A stretch of 64,000 nt of DNA from positions 177,542 through 241,541 of the forward strand of contig CALLDI010000011.1 in assembly GCA_937998355.1 (NCBI GenBank). The letters run 5' to 3'. Source of the stretch: an uncultured Eggerthella sp. GTDB taxonomy: Bacteria; Actinomycetota; Coriobacteriia; Coriobacteriales; Eggerthellaceae. The notes beneath the pieces were generated by a model. That model ran no database searches. It saw only the letters and a list, made by a program, of their open reading frames with translations, and was not told the DNA's origin. Position numbers and translations under genes: made by a program. Of this stretch, positions 15,250-24,322 are shown one piece after another (the stretch's first letter is position 1; each line of letters opens with the position of its first letter).

Positions 15250-17118
15250 CTACTTGTATGAGCGGTGGTCGCGATAATTCGCGAGGTATCCTGCGAATTC
15301 CTTCGAAGTGTCAGAGTTGCCGACGCGCCACATCTTGTGGTCGATGATGGTGCTCTGGAAGCCGTAGTACGAGTCGATGTAGGCGATCAGCTTATCGAGT
15401 GCTTCGAGCTGCGCTTTGGGATATCCTTCGCCCGTGCTGCCGTTGTGGACGAGTTCGATACCGATAGAGTAACTGTTCATACCGTAATCGTTGCTCCAGG
15501 AATTGCGGGTGGTGCCTCGTTTGTCGTCTCTGCTTTCATCAGTGACGCCGAATTTTGTATTATGGCCTGCGGTTCCCCAGCCAGCATGATGTGCGATCTT
15601 GTCCATGGGTACGCATTGAACGATGGTGCCATCTTTGCCGATCACGAAATGAGCCGCGATGAGGTTGCCGTTGCTCGCCCACCAGTTCACGACGTTTTGG
15701 GGCGTGCCGCCGCCTTCAGTATCGTGGAGCACGATGTATTTCTGATACTGAGCTGTCTTCGTTCCGTGAGAGAGGGAAGAGCGAATATCTTGGATGATGT
15801 TCGCCTGTACCCAGACCCCATTGGCTCCAACATAGTACTTTCCGCCATCGACCCAAGCGTTCGTCGCCATCGCGCCGCTGTTCTTGTCGAGCCAGTACCA
15901 CTTATTGCCATCTTTCAGCCAGCCCGTCTGCATGACGCCATTCTTGTCGCCATAGAACCACTTACCAGCCAGCTTCTGCCAGCCCGTGAGGATCTTGCCG
16001 TTAGCGTCTTTCAGGATGACCTTGTCGCCGCTGAATGTACCGATGGTGGTGATGGCACCCGAAGATGCTGCATAGCCGCATGCGCCGTTGTCGAGCTTCA
16101 CTTGGCAGTTCGCCTGCATAGCGCCACTCGAGGTGAACGAATAGAGCGCGCCGTTGATGGTCGCTTTCGTATTCGCAAGCATCAAGCAGTCCTTGTCGGC
16201 TTGTAGCCAATACCACTTATTTCCGCTCTTGAGCCAGCCAGTCTTGAGCGCACCAGATTTGGTCGCGTAATACCATCCCTCGGAGAGCTGCACCCATTTA
16301 TTGGCATACATCGCACCTGAGGCATTCGAGATGTACCAAGAATCGCCCACCTTATACTTGCCGGTCTTCATAGCGCCATCAGCGGAGCCGAGATAATACC
16401 ACTTACCGCCGCTCTTGAGCCAGCCTGTGGTCATGGCGCCCGAGTTCTTGTAGTGATACCAGGTTCCATTCTCCTTATTCCAGCCTGTCTTCATCGCACC
16501 AGAAGAGGTGAGGAAGTAAGTGGCGTTGCCGACGGCCTGTTTACCCGTGAGCATCTTGCCGTTGGAGGGATCGAGGTAATACCATTTGCCCTTCACCTTC
16601 GCCCAGCCAGTCTTCATCGCGCCCGAACCTGTGAAGTAATACCAGATGTCGTCGACCTTCTGCCAACCCGTCTTCATGTCGCCATTGGCGGGATCGAGGT
16701 AATACGTGACGTTCTTGATGGTCTGCCATTCGGTCTGCATCATGCCATTCGTAGGATCGAGGTAATACCACTTGTTCTTGACCTTGGCCCAGCCGGTAGC
16801 CATCGCACCTGACTTATTGAAGTAATACCAGGTATCGCCCTGTTTCAGCCAGCCAGTCTTCATAAGAGCGGTATCGGCATCGAGATAGTAGGTCTTGCCG
16901 TCGATCTTGACGAATCCGGTCAGTGCGCCTTCGTCGGTGAGATACTTCCAACCTGCAGCGCTCTTCTGCCAGGTTCCATTCGTAGGTTGAGAGATGACAG
17001 GTGCTTGAGCCTCGGTTTCTTCGTCCGCATGCGCGCTGGTGAGCGAGAAGCCAACACAGAGTGCGAGTACGAAGGCGACGAGGAGTGAGAAGGTGATGCG
17101 AGTGGCTCTGAGATACAT
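15250..17118 (-). CDS. secreted N-acetylmuramoyl-L-alanine amidase with about 18 wall-binding repeats
   Basis: 622 aa. A signal peptide (ITFSLLVAFVLALCVGFSL, likely cut after SAHA) is followed by about 18 choline-binding-type repeats of 20 residues with the pattern TGWxKxxxxWYYLdxxGxM (residues 40-440). The C-terminal 180 residues form an Amidase_2/PGRP-like domain with zinc ligands in YIVLHDTEGGG and IIDHKMWR and a conserved HFVIGKDGTIVQ. It should bind the cell surface and cut the peptide from muramic acid. ATG 17118 is chosen over one 12 codons upstream because GAAAGG precedes it at the right distance and it gives a proper signal peptide. A TATAAA box lies at 17184-17179 on the minus strand. 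Confidence 0.93.
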   Translation of the reverse strand: MYLRATRITFSLLVAFVLALCVGFSLTSAHADEETEAQAPVISQPTNGTWQKSAAGWKYLTDEGALTGFVKIDGKTYYLDADTALMKTGWLKQGDTWYYFNKSGAMATGWAKVKNKWYYLDPTNGMMQTEWQTIKNVTYYLDPANGDMKTGWQKVDDIWYYFTGSGAMKTGWAKVKGKWYYLDPSNGKMLTGKQAVGNATYFLTSSGAMKTGWNKENGTWYHYKNSGAMTTGWLKSGGKWYYLGSADGAMKTGKYKVGDSWYISNASGAMYANKWVQLSEGWYYATKSGALKTGWLKSGNKWYWLQADKDCLMLANTKATINGALYSFTSSGAMQANCQVKLDNGACGYAASSGAITTIGTFSGDKVILKDANGKILTGWQKLAGKWFYGDKNGVMQTGWLKDGNKWYWLDKNSGAMATNAWVDGGKYYVGANGVWVQANIIQDIRSSLSHGTKTAQYQKYIVLHDTEGGGTPQNVVNWWASNGNLIAAHFVIGKDGTIVQCVPMDKIAHHAGWGTAGHNTKFGVTDESRDDKRGTTRNSWSNDYGMNSYSIGIELVHNGSTGEGYPKAQLEALDKLIAYIDSYYGFQSTIIDHKMWRVGNSDTSKEFAGYLANYRDHRSYK

Positions 17119-17252
17119 GGAGCAGCCTTTCTTCGAGAAGTGAGCGATCGACAAGGGGTCCTTGTGCGTCGTTTTTCCTTTATATCACGGATCTGGTCGT
17201 CGTGAAAGCGTTCGATCAGGAGAAACAGGTGATGAAACGGGTTTCGTGCGCG

Positions 17253-18080
17253 CTAATCCCGTTCGAGCGAGTAGTACGCTGGAGCCTCGAGAGACTCTGC
17301 TGCGAGGAGCGATTCCTCTTCGACTGCGGGTGCGGATGCGGGAGCCTTCGCGGGTGCGCTCGGGGCTTCGAGAGTCGCAGCGGTGAGCGTCTTGTGCCCT
17401 GCGAGGGGGACGGCTTTCTCGAAGTTCGGAAGGAGCTTGTTGAAGACGTTCACTACTACGCCGACGAAGAGTGCTGAGAGGATGGTGCCCTCGCGCACGC
17501 CGAACAGCCCACCCATCGCGATGAGCGAGATAGCAGCGCCGGTAAGACCTTGGATGGAGTCGAATGCCACTTTGCATTTCGGGAATTCGATCTTGGTGAC
17601 CTTAGAAACCGCGAGCACGATACCTTCGCCCGGGAGCGTGATGAGCGAGGCTTTCACCTGAAGGAAGATACCGAAGCCGGTCATGAAGACGCCGATGACG
17701 GTGTAGAACAGCTCGAAGCCGTAATTGGGCATCGGGATGGCAGCGCAGAGCGGCACGAAGAAGTCGATCATGGCCGAGAAGACGAAGACGAACGCGATCT
17801 GTAAGAACTGGATCGGGTTGAAATCGCGACGCAGCAGGACGATCTGGATGAGTACGAAGAGCACGTTGATGACGAAGGTCCAGGTGCCGATGGTCCAGTC
17901 CGTTGTGAAGCTGAGGACCGCGGGTATGCACGAGATAGGAGAAGTGCCCAGTCCCGATGCGCGCGTGAGCGCCACCGATGCTGCCACCATGGCGAGACCG
18001 AAGAACATGACCGCCAAACGCAAGACCATGTTTGGAGCAGCTTTATCGAAGAAAGTATGCCAACGCTCAGTAAGATCCAT
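17253..18080 (-). CDS. YczE/YitT-like integral membrane protein with Ala/Pro-rich tail
   Basis: 275 aa. Five to six hydrophobic helices span residues 18-225. SGLGTSPISCIP after the first helix is typical of the YczE/DUF6198 family, whose function is unknown. The last 50 residues (from LAGHKTLTAATLEAP) are rich in Ala, Pro and Glu and not hydrophobic, a likely cytoplasmic extension not usual in the family. It lies upstream of the amidase on the same strand, with about 130 bases between them. Confidence 0.82.
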   Translation of the reverse strand: MDLTERWHTFFDKAAPNMVLRLAVMFFGLAMVAASVALTRASGLGTSPISCIPAVLSFTTDWTIGTWTFVINVLFVLIQIVLLRRDFNPIQFLQIAFVFVFSAMIDFFVPLCAAIPMPNYGFELFYTVIGVFMTGFGIFLQVKASLITLPGEGIVLAVSKVTKIEFPKCKVAFDSIQGLTGAAISLIAMGGLFGVREGTILSALFVGVVVNVFNKLLPNFEKAVPLAGHKTLTAATLEAPSAPAKAPASAPAVEEESLLAAESLEAPAYYSLERD

Positions 18081-18134
18081 GATGCTCTTCTCTTTGCCTA
18101 TGCTCGTCGTATGGGAAGGTGTTACGACTTGATT

Positions 18135-18821
18135 CTACGTCTCGTCGACGCTCGTCAGAGCATCTTTTACGTAAAAGGGGCTTGAAGGGCAGATGTCGTT
18201 CAGGAAGCACTCTTCGCATTTCGGGCGACGCGCGATGCAGGTCTCGCGACCGAAGAGCACCCACTGGTGATTGATCGGACCCCAGTATTCGCGTGGGTAG
18301 AGCTTCAGCAGATCCTGCTCGGTCTTCAAGGGGGTGTCGGCGTTCGAGAACTTCAGACGATGCGCGATGCGGAATACGTGCGTATCGACTGCGATGCCCT
18401 CCACGATGCCGAAGCCTTCGTTCAGCACGATGTTGGCGGTCTTGCGACCAACACCGGGAAGTTTCTGCAGGCTGTCCATGTCTTGCGGGACCTCGCCGCC
18501 GAAATCGCTCATGATCATCTGGGCGCAGGCGACGCAATTCTTCGCCTTGTTGCGAAAGAAGCCGAGCGAATGGATCAGATCCGCGACCTCTTCGACGTTG
18601 GCTTGCGCCATGGACTCGGGCGTGCCGAAGCGTTCGAAGAGCGCGGGCGTGACCCGGTTGACGTTCACGTCGGTGGTTTGCGCAGAGAGCGCGACGGCGA
18701 TGGTGAGCTCGAAGGGTGTGCGGTAATGCAGCGCACATTCGGGTTCGGGATAGTGAAGGCTCATGCGCCGCGCGACTTCGAGCGCGCGTCGTTCTTTGTC
18801 GGCTTTCTTCTCACGTGCCAT
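18135..18821 (-). CDS. nth: endonuclease III
   Basis: 228 aa bifunctional DNA glycosylase/AP lyase for oxidised pyrimidines. The helix-hairpin-helix LPGVGRKTANIV carries the catalytic Lys, and VDTHVFR supplies the catalytic Asp. The [4Fe-4S] loop CIARRPKCEECFLNDIC has exactly the C-x6-C-x2-C-x5-C spacing. It contrasts with the clusterless MutY-like glycosylase at 8145. The downstream membrane protein gene starts 54 bases after its stop. Confidence 0.96.
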   Translation of the reverse strand: MAREKKADKERRALEVARRMSLHYPEPECALHYRTPFELTIAVALSAQTTDVNVNRVTPALFERFGTPESMAQANVEEVADLIHSLGFFRNKAKNCVACAQMIMSDFGGEVPQDMDSLQKLPGVGRKTANIVLNEGFGIVEGIAVDTHVFRIAHRLKFSNADTPLKTEQDLLKLYPREYWGPINHQWVLFGRETCIARRPKCEECFLNDICPSSPFYVKDALTSVDET

Positions 18822-19009
18822 GCTTCATCCCTTCGGTGGTACGGATCGTTCTCACATTGTAGCAGGCGGAGGGAAGGATAGGGTGCGGTCATGGTGCAGT
18901 CCTGCGATCATACGTTCTGCTCGTGTGGAGGTGTGCGGATGGTGCGTGCCGAATCAGTAACGAGCCCGTGAAAAGACATTCGGGTTTGATAGACTGATAT
19001 CCGCTGAAC

Positions 19010-19028
19010 GCCGCGAAATGCGGCTTTT
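19010..19028 (+). terminator. terminator-like hairpin upstream of mfd
   Basis: GCCGC-GAAAT-GCGGC (19010-19024) followed by TTTT lies about 92 bases before the mfd start, in the 299-base region between nth and mfd. The stem is short; it could be a weak leader terminator or chance. Confidence 0.35.
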
Positions 19029-19120
19029 CGTGTTGGTGAATCACTGTTCGTGGGTCGCTCTTCGTTCGGTTCGCGCCGAACCAGAGGCGATCTCGCTTCG
19101 TTCTTATCGAAAGGGTCTTC

Positions 19121-22100
19121 ATGCTCATCGATCTCTTATCACGGACCTTGAAGCGCTCAGGTGCGCTCGACAACTTCTGGGGCAAGCTCGACGCAGGGCA
19201 GGACGCTACTGTCGGCGTCGCCTCGTCGGCGCGCCCGTTCCTGGTGGCCGCACGCTTCGCGCTCCATCCGCAGCCGACGTTGGTGGTGGTGCCGGGTGAC
19301 GAGGCAGCGGAGACTTTCGCACGTATGCTCGGATCGTACATCGGTGAAGAGCGTGTGTTCCTCTATCAAGAGCGCAACGAGAATCCTTTCGTGCTCGATC
19401 CGCCTGCCAGTGCGAAGGAATACCAAAAGCATGCGCGCGAATCGGCGCGAAGGCTCGAAGCGCTCTGGGCGCTCCAGAGCGGCAAGGAATGCATGGTGGT
19501 CGCTTCGGCGCGTGCGCTCCTGCGCAAGGCCGCACCTGCATCCGCGCAGACCGCGCGACCGCTTTTGTTGCAGGTGGGTCAAGAACTGAGCGAGCAAGGG
19601 ATCGAAGGCGTCGACGATTATGAGAGCTTGATCGAGAAGTTGGTCTCGATGGGGTATGAGAACACCGGTAAGCTCGATGGACCCGGAACGTTCAGCGCCC
19701 ACGGTGGCACGATCGATGTTCATGCAGGCAATCTGGTGAACCCAGTGCGCCTCGACTTCTTCGGTGATGAATTGGAAGAGATCCGCAGTTTGCTTCCGGG
19801 AACAGGACAATCGTTCTCATCGCGCGATGTGGTCGAGATCTTCCCAGCGCGAGAATTCACTGTCACGAGCAGCGGTGCGCGCCATGCGCAAACGCGCCTC
19901 GTCCCGCAATCGACCACGACGCCGCTCTATCGCGACCTGCTCGATGCGCTCGATAAGACCGAGACCTTCGCGCCCAGCGCGCTGTTGCCTTATGTCTACG
20001 AAGAGACGGCTTCGGTAGGTGATTACCTGCCGAGCGATGCGCTCACCGTGGTGGTCGAGCCGCGAAGCTTGGTGGATGATGCGCTTCACTACCGTGACGA
20101 ACTGATGAAGAAGACCGACGCGTCGGTGCTGCTCTTGGAAGAGCTCTTCTTCACGCCGCAAGAGTTGGACTTCGGCGCGAATCAGCGGGCCACCTATGTC
20201 TCGATCATGCGCATTGGGGTCGAGCTCGACGACGAGATCGTGGTCAAACGCGTGGATGTGGCAGGGGATGGCGAGAAGCTGTTCGGCAAGCTCTATTCGC
20301 TCACGCAGCAAGGCTTCACGGTCGTGTTCTCGGTGCCGCATTTCCGCGCGCGTCAGGAGATGAAGCTCGAACTGGTTGATCGTGGCATTCCGATCAAGGA
20401 AGAGCTTGATGTGCTGGCTGCGTCTGATGAGACGAGCGCCGATGGCGGCGAGCGCGAGGCGAAGTTGCGTCGCGGTGTGGTGAACATCGTCGACGTGGAC
20501 ATCCCGCTCGGCATGATCTTCCCGGCGGCGAAGCTGGCGCTGGTGTCGCTCTCGGACACACAAGGAAGCATGTCCGTGCGTTCGACCAAGCGCGTGGACG
20601 TGACCGAGATCACGTTTCCGTACAAGCCGGGCGACTACGTCGTGCATGCTCATCATGGCGTGGCGTTCTTCCGCGACTTGGTGCGGCGCGATATCGGCGG
20701 CATCGAACGCGATTACCTGCTCTTGGAGTACGCGGAGGGCGACAAGCTCTACGTTCCGGTCGAGCAGTTCGACCGCGTGACGCGCTACGTGGGGCCCGAG
20801 GGTGCAAGTCCGCGTCTGACGCGCCTGAACACGTCGGACTGGTCGCGGGCGATCGGACGTGCGCGCAAGGCGACCAAACAGCTCGCGTTCGATCTGGTCG
20901 ACGTGTATACCCGCCGTAGCGCGACGAAGGGCTATCAATACAAGGAAGATACGCCTTGGCAGCATGAGATGGAGGAGGCGTTCCCGTATCAGGAGACCCC
21001 CGACCAGCTTGCCGCCATCGCGGACATCAAGACCGACATGCAGTCGATCCATCCGATGGACCGCCTGGTATGTGGTGATGTGGGCTTCGGCAAGACCGAG
21101 GTGGCGCTGCGTGCAGCGTTCAAAGCAACACAAGATAAGAAGCAGGTGATGGTGCTGTGTCCTACCACCATTCTGGCACAGCAGCACTACACCACGTTCA
21201 AGGAACGCTTCGAACCCTTCGGCGTGCGTGTCGAAGTGCTCTCGCGTTTCAGGACGGCAGCACAGCAGAAGAAGACGTTGGAAGACTTCGCCAATGGTGA
21301 CGTGCAGGTATTGGTGGGGACGCACCGCTTGCTCTCGCGTGACGTGAACCCGAAGGATCTAGGCCTCGTGATCATCGACGAAGAGCAGCGCTTCGGTGTC
21401 GGCCATAAGGAACAGCTGAAGAACATGCGCGAGTCGATCGATATCCTCACGCTCTCGGCGACGCCGATCCCGCGCACCATGCAGATGGGACTCTCGGGCG
21501 TGCGCGACATGAGCCTGATCATGACGCCGCCGGATGATCGCAGGCCGGTCGAGGTGCACGTGGGGGAATGGGATCCTGACGTGGTGGCAGATGCCATCGC
21601 GCGCGAGCTCGATCGCAAGGGCCAGGTCTACTATGTGTCCAACCGTGTGCGTTCGATCGATGACGCGGTCAAACGCGTGCGCGAAGCAGCTGGTGAGGCG
21701 CGTATCGGCGTGGCGCATGGCAAGATGTCGAAGGAGGAGCTCGAGATCGTGATGGAAGATTTCTCGGCAGGAGAGATCGACGTGCTAGTGGCCACTACCA
21801 TCATCGAGAGCGGCATCGACAACCCGCATACCAATACGCTCATCATCGAGGACTCGCAGCGCTTGGGTCTCGCGCAGATGTACCAGCTGAAGGGCCGCGT
21901 GGGCCGCTCCTCGACGCAGGCGTACGCGTACTTCCTGTTCCCTGATAACGTGCCGCTCACTGAAGAGGCGCGCGACCGTTTGACAGCGATCGACGAGAAT
22001 GCGGATCTGGGCAGTGGTATGCGCATCGCGATGAAGGATCTCGAGATCCGTGGCGCGGGCAGCATCTTGGGCGCGGAACAGAGCGGCAATATGTCAGCGG

Positions 22101-22627
22101 TGGGCTTCGACCTGTACGCGCAAATGCTCTCGCAGGCGGTCACGCTCACGCGCGAAGGTGAGAGCGTGGGTGACAACTATCTGCCCGAAGCGCTCTCCGA
22201 CATCGTCATCAACGTGCCCGACCATACCTATATTCCCGAAGAATACGTGCCCGATGCGGATGAACGCGTGCTCTATTACCGTAAGCTCGCGAGCGCGGAT
22301 ACGATCGAATACGTGGATGCGCTCGCTGAAGAGATAGCGGCCAAGCATGGCGAGATGCCGCCCGCTACCGTCAATCAGTTCCAGAAGGCACGCCTGAAGG
22401 CGTTCGCGAACGAGCGCAATATCTCGCAGATATCCGTAACGGGCGGAAAATTGGTGGTCGAGCCCATCACGATCTCGAAGACGCAAGCCTCTGCGCTGCG
22501 CAAGAAAGCGGGACGCTACTTGGCGGACAAGAAGAAATTGATCGTGCCGATGCGCGCCGTGGGAGAGAGCGAAGACGGCACGACGCTCACCGCCGTGCAT
22601 GCGTTCTTATCGGATTTGCTCGCTTAG
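19121..22627 (+). CDS. mfd: transcription-repair coupling factor
   Basis: 1168 aa, full length for Mfd. It removes RNA polymerase stalled at DNA lesions and recruits UvrA. Order: UvrB-like N-terminal domains (1-350), the RNA polymerase-interacting CarD-like domain starting FPYKPGDYVVHAHHGVAF (about 497-560), a RecG-like helicase with Walker A GDVGFGKT (652-659) and DEEQ (753-756), then the regulatory C-terminal domain. AAAGGG lies 5 bases before the ATG. It ends overlapping the convergent thioesterase by four bases. Confidence 0.98.
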   Translation: MLIDLLSRTLKRSGALDNFWGKLDAGQDATVGVASSARPFLVAARFALHPQPTLVVVPGDEAAETFARMLGSYIGEERVFLYQERNENPFVLDPPASAKEYQKHARESARRLEALWALQSGKECMVVASARALLRKAAPASAQTARPLLLQVGQELSEQGIEGVDDYESLIEKLVSMGYENTGKLDGPGTFSAHGGTIDVHAGNLVNPVRLDFFGDELEEIRSLLPGTGQSFSSRDVVEIFPAREFTVTSSGARHAQTRLVPQSTTTPLYRDLLDALDKTETFAPSALLPYVYEETASVGDYLPSDALTVVVEPRSLVDDALHYRDELMKKTDASVLLLEELFFTPQELDFGANQRATYVSIMRIGVELDDEIVVKRVDVAGDGEKLFGKLYSLTQQGFTVVFSVPHFRARQEMKLELVDRGIPIKEELDVLAASDETSADGGEREAKLRRGVVNIVDVDIPLGMIFPAAKLALVSLSDTQGSMSVRSTKRVDVTEITFPYKPGDYVVHAHHGVAFFRDLVRRDIGGIERDYLLLEYAEGDKLYVPVEQFDRVTRYVGPEGASPRLTRLNTSDWSRAIGRARKATKQLAFDLVDVYTRRSATKGYQYKEDTPWQHEMEEAFPYQETPDQLAAIADIKTDMQSIHPMDRLVCGDVGFGKTEVALRAAFKATQDKKQVMVLCPTTILAQQHYTTFKERFEPFGVRVEVLSRFRTAAQQKKTLEDFANGDVQVLVGTHRLLSRDVNPKDLGLVIIDEEQRFGVGHKEQLKNMRESIDILTLSATPIPRTMQMGLSGVRDMSLIMTPPDDRRPVEVHVGEWDPDVVADAIARELDRKGQVYYVSNRVRSIDDAVKRVREAAGEARIGVAHGKMSKEELEIVMEDFSAGEIDVLVATTIIESGIDNPHTNTLIIEDSQRLGLAQMYQLKGRVGRSSTQAYAYFLFPDNVPLTEEARDRLTAIDENADLGSGMRIAMKDLEIRGAGSILGAEQSGNMSAVGFDLYAQMLSQAVTLTREGESVGDNYLPEALSDIVINVPDHTYIPEEYVPDADERVLYYRKLASADTIEYVDALAEEIAAKHGEMPPATVNQFQKARLKAFANERNISQISVTGGKLVVEPITISKTQASALRKKAGRYLADKKKLIVPMRAVGESEDGTTLTAVHAFLSDLLA

Positions 22628-23025
22628 CTGCGGTGCGCGGTGCAGACGAACTGCGCGACCTTGGTACCAAGATCATCGTCGATGTCGACCGTGTAGAAAC
22701 CGACGCTGCGGCCGCCTTTGTTGGTGCTGCCCGTCGCGATGAGCTTCTCGCCCTTCGCGGGAGAGAAGAAGCGGATCGTGCAATCGATCGCCACAGTGGG
22801 CTTGTTGTCGAGGTTGGAGATGACCGCCATGGTGAAATCTGCCAGCGTGAACATCGCACCACCCATCACCGTGCCATTCGCATTCAGGTGATCGGGCGTG
22901 ATGGGCATTTCGCAGATGGCGTGATTCGCACGCGCTTCGACGATCGAGCATCGTGCCTGCGCTGCGAACTTGTCCTGCGCGAAATATGCTCGGATCTCTT
23001 CAAGAGAATTGTTCTCGTCTACCAT
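22624..23025 (-). CDS. hotdog-fold acyl-CoA thioesterase (PaaI-like)
   Basis: 133 aa. It contains the PaaI/4HBT signature NANGTVMGGAMFTLADFTM, where the hotdog helix carries the Asp used in thioester hydrolysis. KGGRSVGFYTVDIDDD and a TAHRS end complete the fold. The start ATG 23025 follows GAAGGAG; the frame is open further upstream but without a ribosome site. It is ten bases downstream of the Fe-S protein gene and likely in its transcript. The acyl-CoA substrate is unknown. Confidence 0.85.
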   Translation of the reverse strand: MVDENNSLEEIRAYFAQDKFAAQARCSIVEARANHAICEMPITPDHLNANGTVMGGAMFTLADFTMAVISNLDNKPTVAIDCTIRFFSPAKGEKLIATGSTNKGGRSVGFYTVDIDDDLGTKVAQFVCTAHRS

Positions 23026-23035
23026 GGTAGCTCCT

Positions 23036-24223
23036 TCACTCGTTCGTTCTTTCGTCCAAGAAGATAGTAGCATTCGTTTCGAGAAGATAGGCTGCGCCCG
23101 TGGGGCAATAGAGCGCGCAATTTCCGCACGCGATGCACAGCAGCGGATCGACTTGGATCGCACCTTCGCCATCGACCGACCGCGCGCCGGAGGGGCAGTG
23201 CGAGAAGCACGGTTCGTAGCAGTGCTGGCAGAGCGATTCGTCGACAGCTGCCAGGTAGCGGGGGATGTTCTCGGCGATGGCGGGGTGCTCCTGCACGGTG
23301 TTCGCGATCATATGGAGGCGTGGCCAGGTCTTCTTGATGGGAAGCTCGACCGTGGAAGGCACATGCTGGTGATGGCGCGCATTAGTGGCGTGCCCTTTCG
23401 CGCGCATGTGTTCGGTGCGGGCGTGGTAGTTCGCGAGCGTTTCGTTATTGCGCTTGCGGTGCTTACCTGAGGTGATGTCTTCCACCTCATTGATGAGCGA
23501 GGTGGCCACGCCGCGACGGTGGAATTCATCGTCGGTCGCATCGAAGAAGCGCGTGAGGATATCGGCCTTCTCGGGCAAGTGTTCGGCCCTTCCCATGTGA
23601 ATACGCGTCCACTGCTCGCCCAAATTCACGGCATGCGTGAAGAAGCTACGGGCATCGTCGCCCGCGATGGGACAATCTTCGCAGAGCGCGAAGTTGCAGT
23701 AGATCTGAACATGAGGCGTCACTTCGAGCGCGGAAGCCCAGAATTCGGGCGCGACCGCGCCGATGCAAGGCAAGACGACGACGTTCGGGTGGACCTCGAA
23801 GTCTTCAGGGATCTGATCGTAGCAGGTGAAGAACACTGGGTCGCCGTCCGCGGAAAGACGGCGGACCTTCTCGATCAGGTCGTTCATGGTGATGCGTTCG
23901 GTCACGAAGGCATCGCAGACGCCGCAGCAGAGCCCGCAGCGCGTGCAATGTTGCGTATCGATGAGCGGTGCACCTGCCTCATCGAACGAGATGGCATCGT
24001 AGGGGCAGACGAACGTGCAGCGCTCGCATGCGCTCCCAGCGAGTCGCGTGCAGAAGCCTGGCAGCACGGCGATCGGAAAGCGCTCCTCCACGTCGTCCTC
24101 GAGCGACTCGTGCGAGCCTCGTTGAGCCGTTGCCTGAGCGGCGTCGGGCGCACCGAAAGCAGAGCCCGCAGCGAATGCTTCGAGGGCTGCGCTCGAGATC
24201 GGTATGCTCTTGTCTTCGCTCAT
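23036..24223 (-). CDS. polyferredoxin-like iron-sulfur protein
   Basis: 395 aa soluble protein with two cysteine-rich ends. N-terminal: SACERCTFVCPYD and HCTRCGLCCGVC. C-terminal: CQHCYEPCFSHCPSG and CIACGNCALYCPTGA. Together they can hold up to four [4Fe-4S] clusters. Between them lies an unclear domain with LPCIGAVAPEFW and NFALCEDCPIAG that recalls the Cys-rich folds of hydrogenase-linked electron carriers. An electron-transfer role is likely; partners are not shown by context, since gltX lies upstream and a thioesterase downstream. A Ser/Ala-rich N-terminus of about 45 residues lacks a clear signal peptide. Confidence 0.82.
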   Translation of the reverse strand: MSEDKSIPISSAALEAFAAGSAFGAPDAAQATAQRGSHESLEDDVEERFPIAVLPGFCTRLAGSACERCTFVCPYDAISFDEAGAPLIDTQHCTRCGLCCGVCDAFVTERITMNDLIEKVRRLSADGDPVFFTCYDQIPEDFEVHPNVVVLPCIGAVAPEFWASALEVTPHVQIYCNFALCEDCPIAGDDARSFFTHAVNLGEQWTRIHMGRAEHLPEKADILTRFFDATDDEFHRRGVATSLINEVEDITSGKHRKRNNETLANYHARTEHMRAKGHATNARHHQHVPSTVELPIKKTWPRLHMIANTVQEHPAIAENIPRYLAAVDESLCQHCYEPCFSHCPSGARSVDGEGAIQVDPLLCIACGNCALYCPTGAAYLLETNATIFLDERTNE

Positions 24224-24322
24224 AGGCGCCTTTCGGCCTTGATGGAGGACGGGTCTTGGCGTGAAGGGCGCAAGTCGCAGCCTTCACGCGGCGTTGCGGT
24301 TCGCGCGGGATCTTTCGTGGTC

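Noticed and set aside
15300..17000. CRISPR-like array
   Set aside because: The periodicity comes from the 20-residue wall-binding repeats of a coding sequence; units vary and no unique spacers occur.
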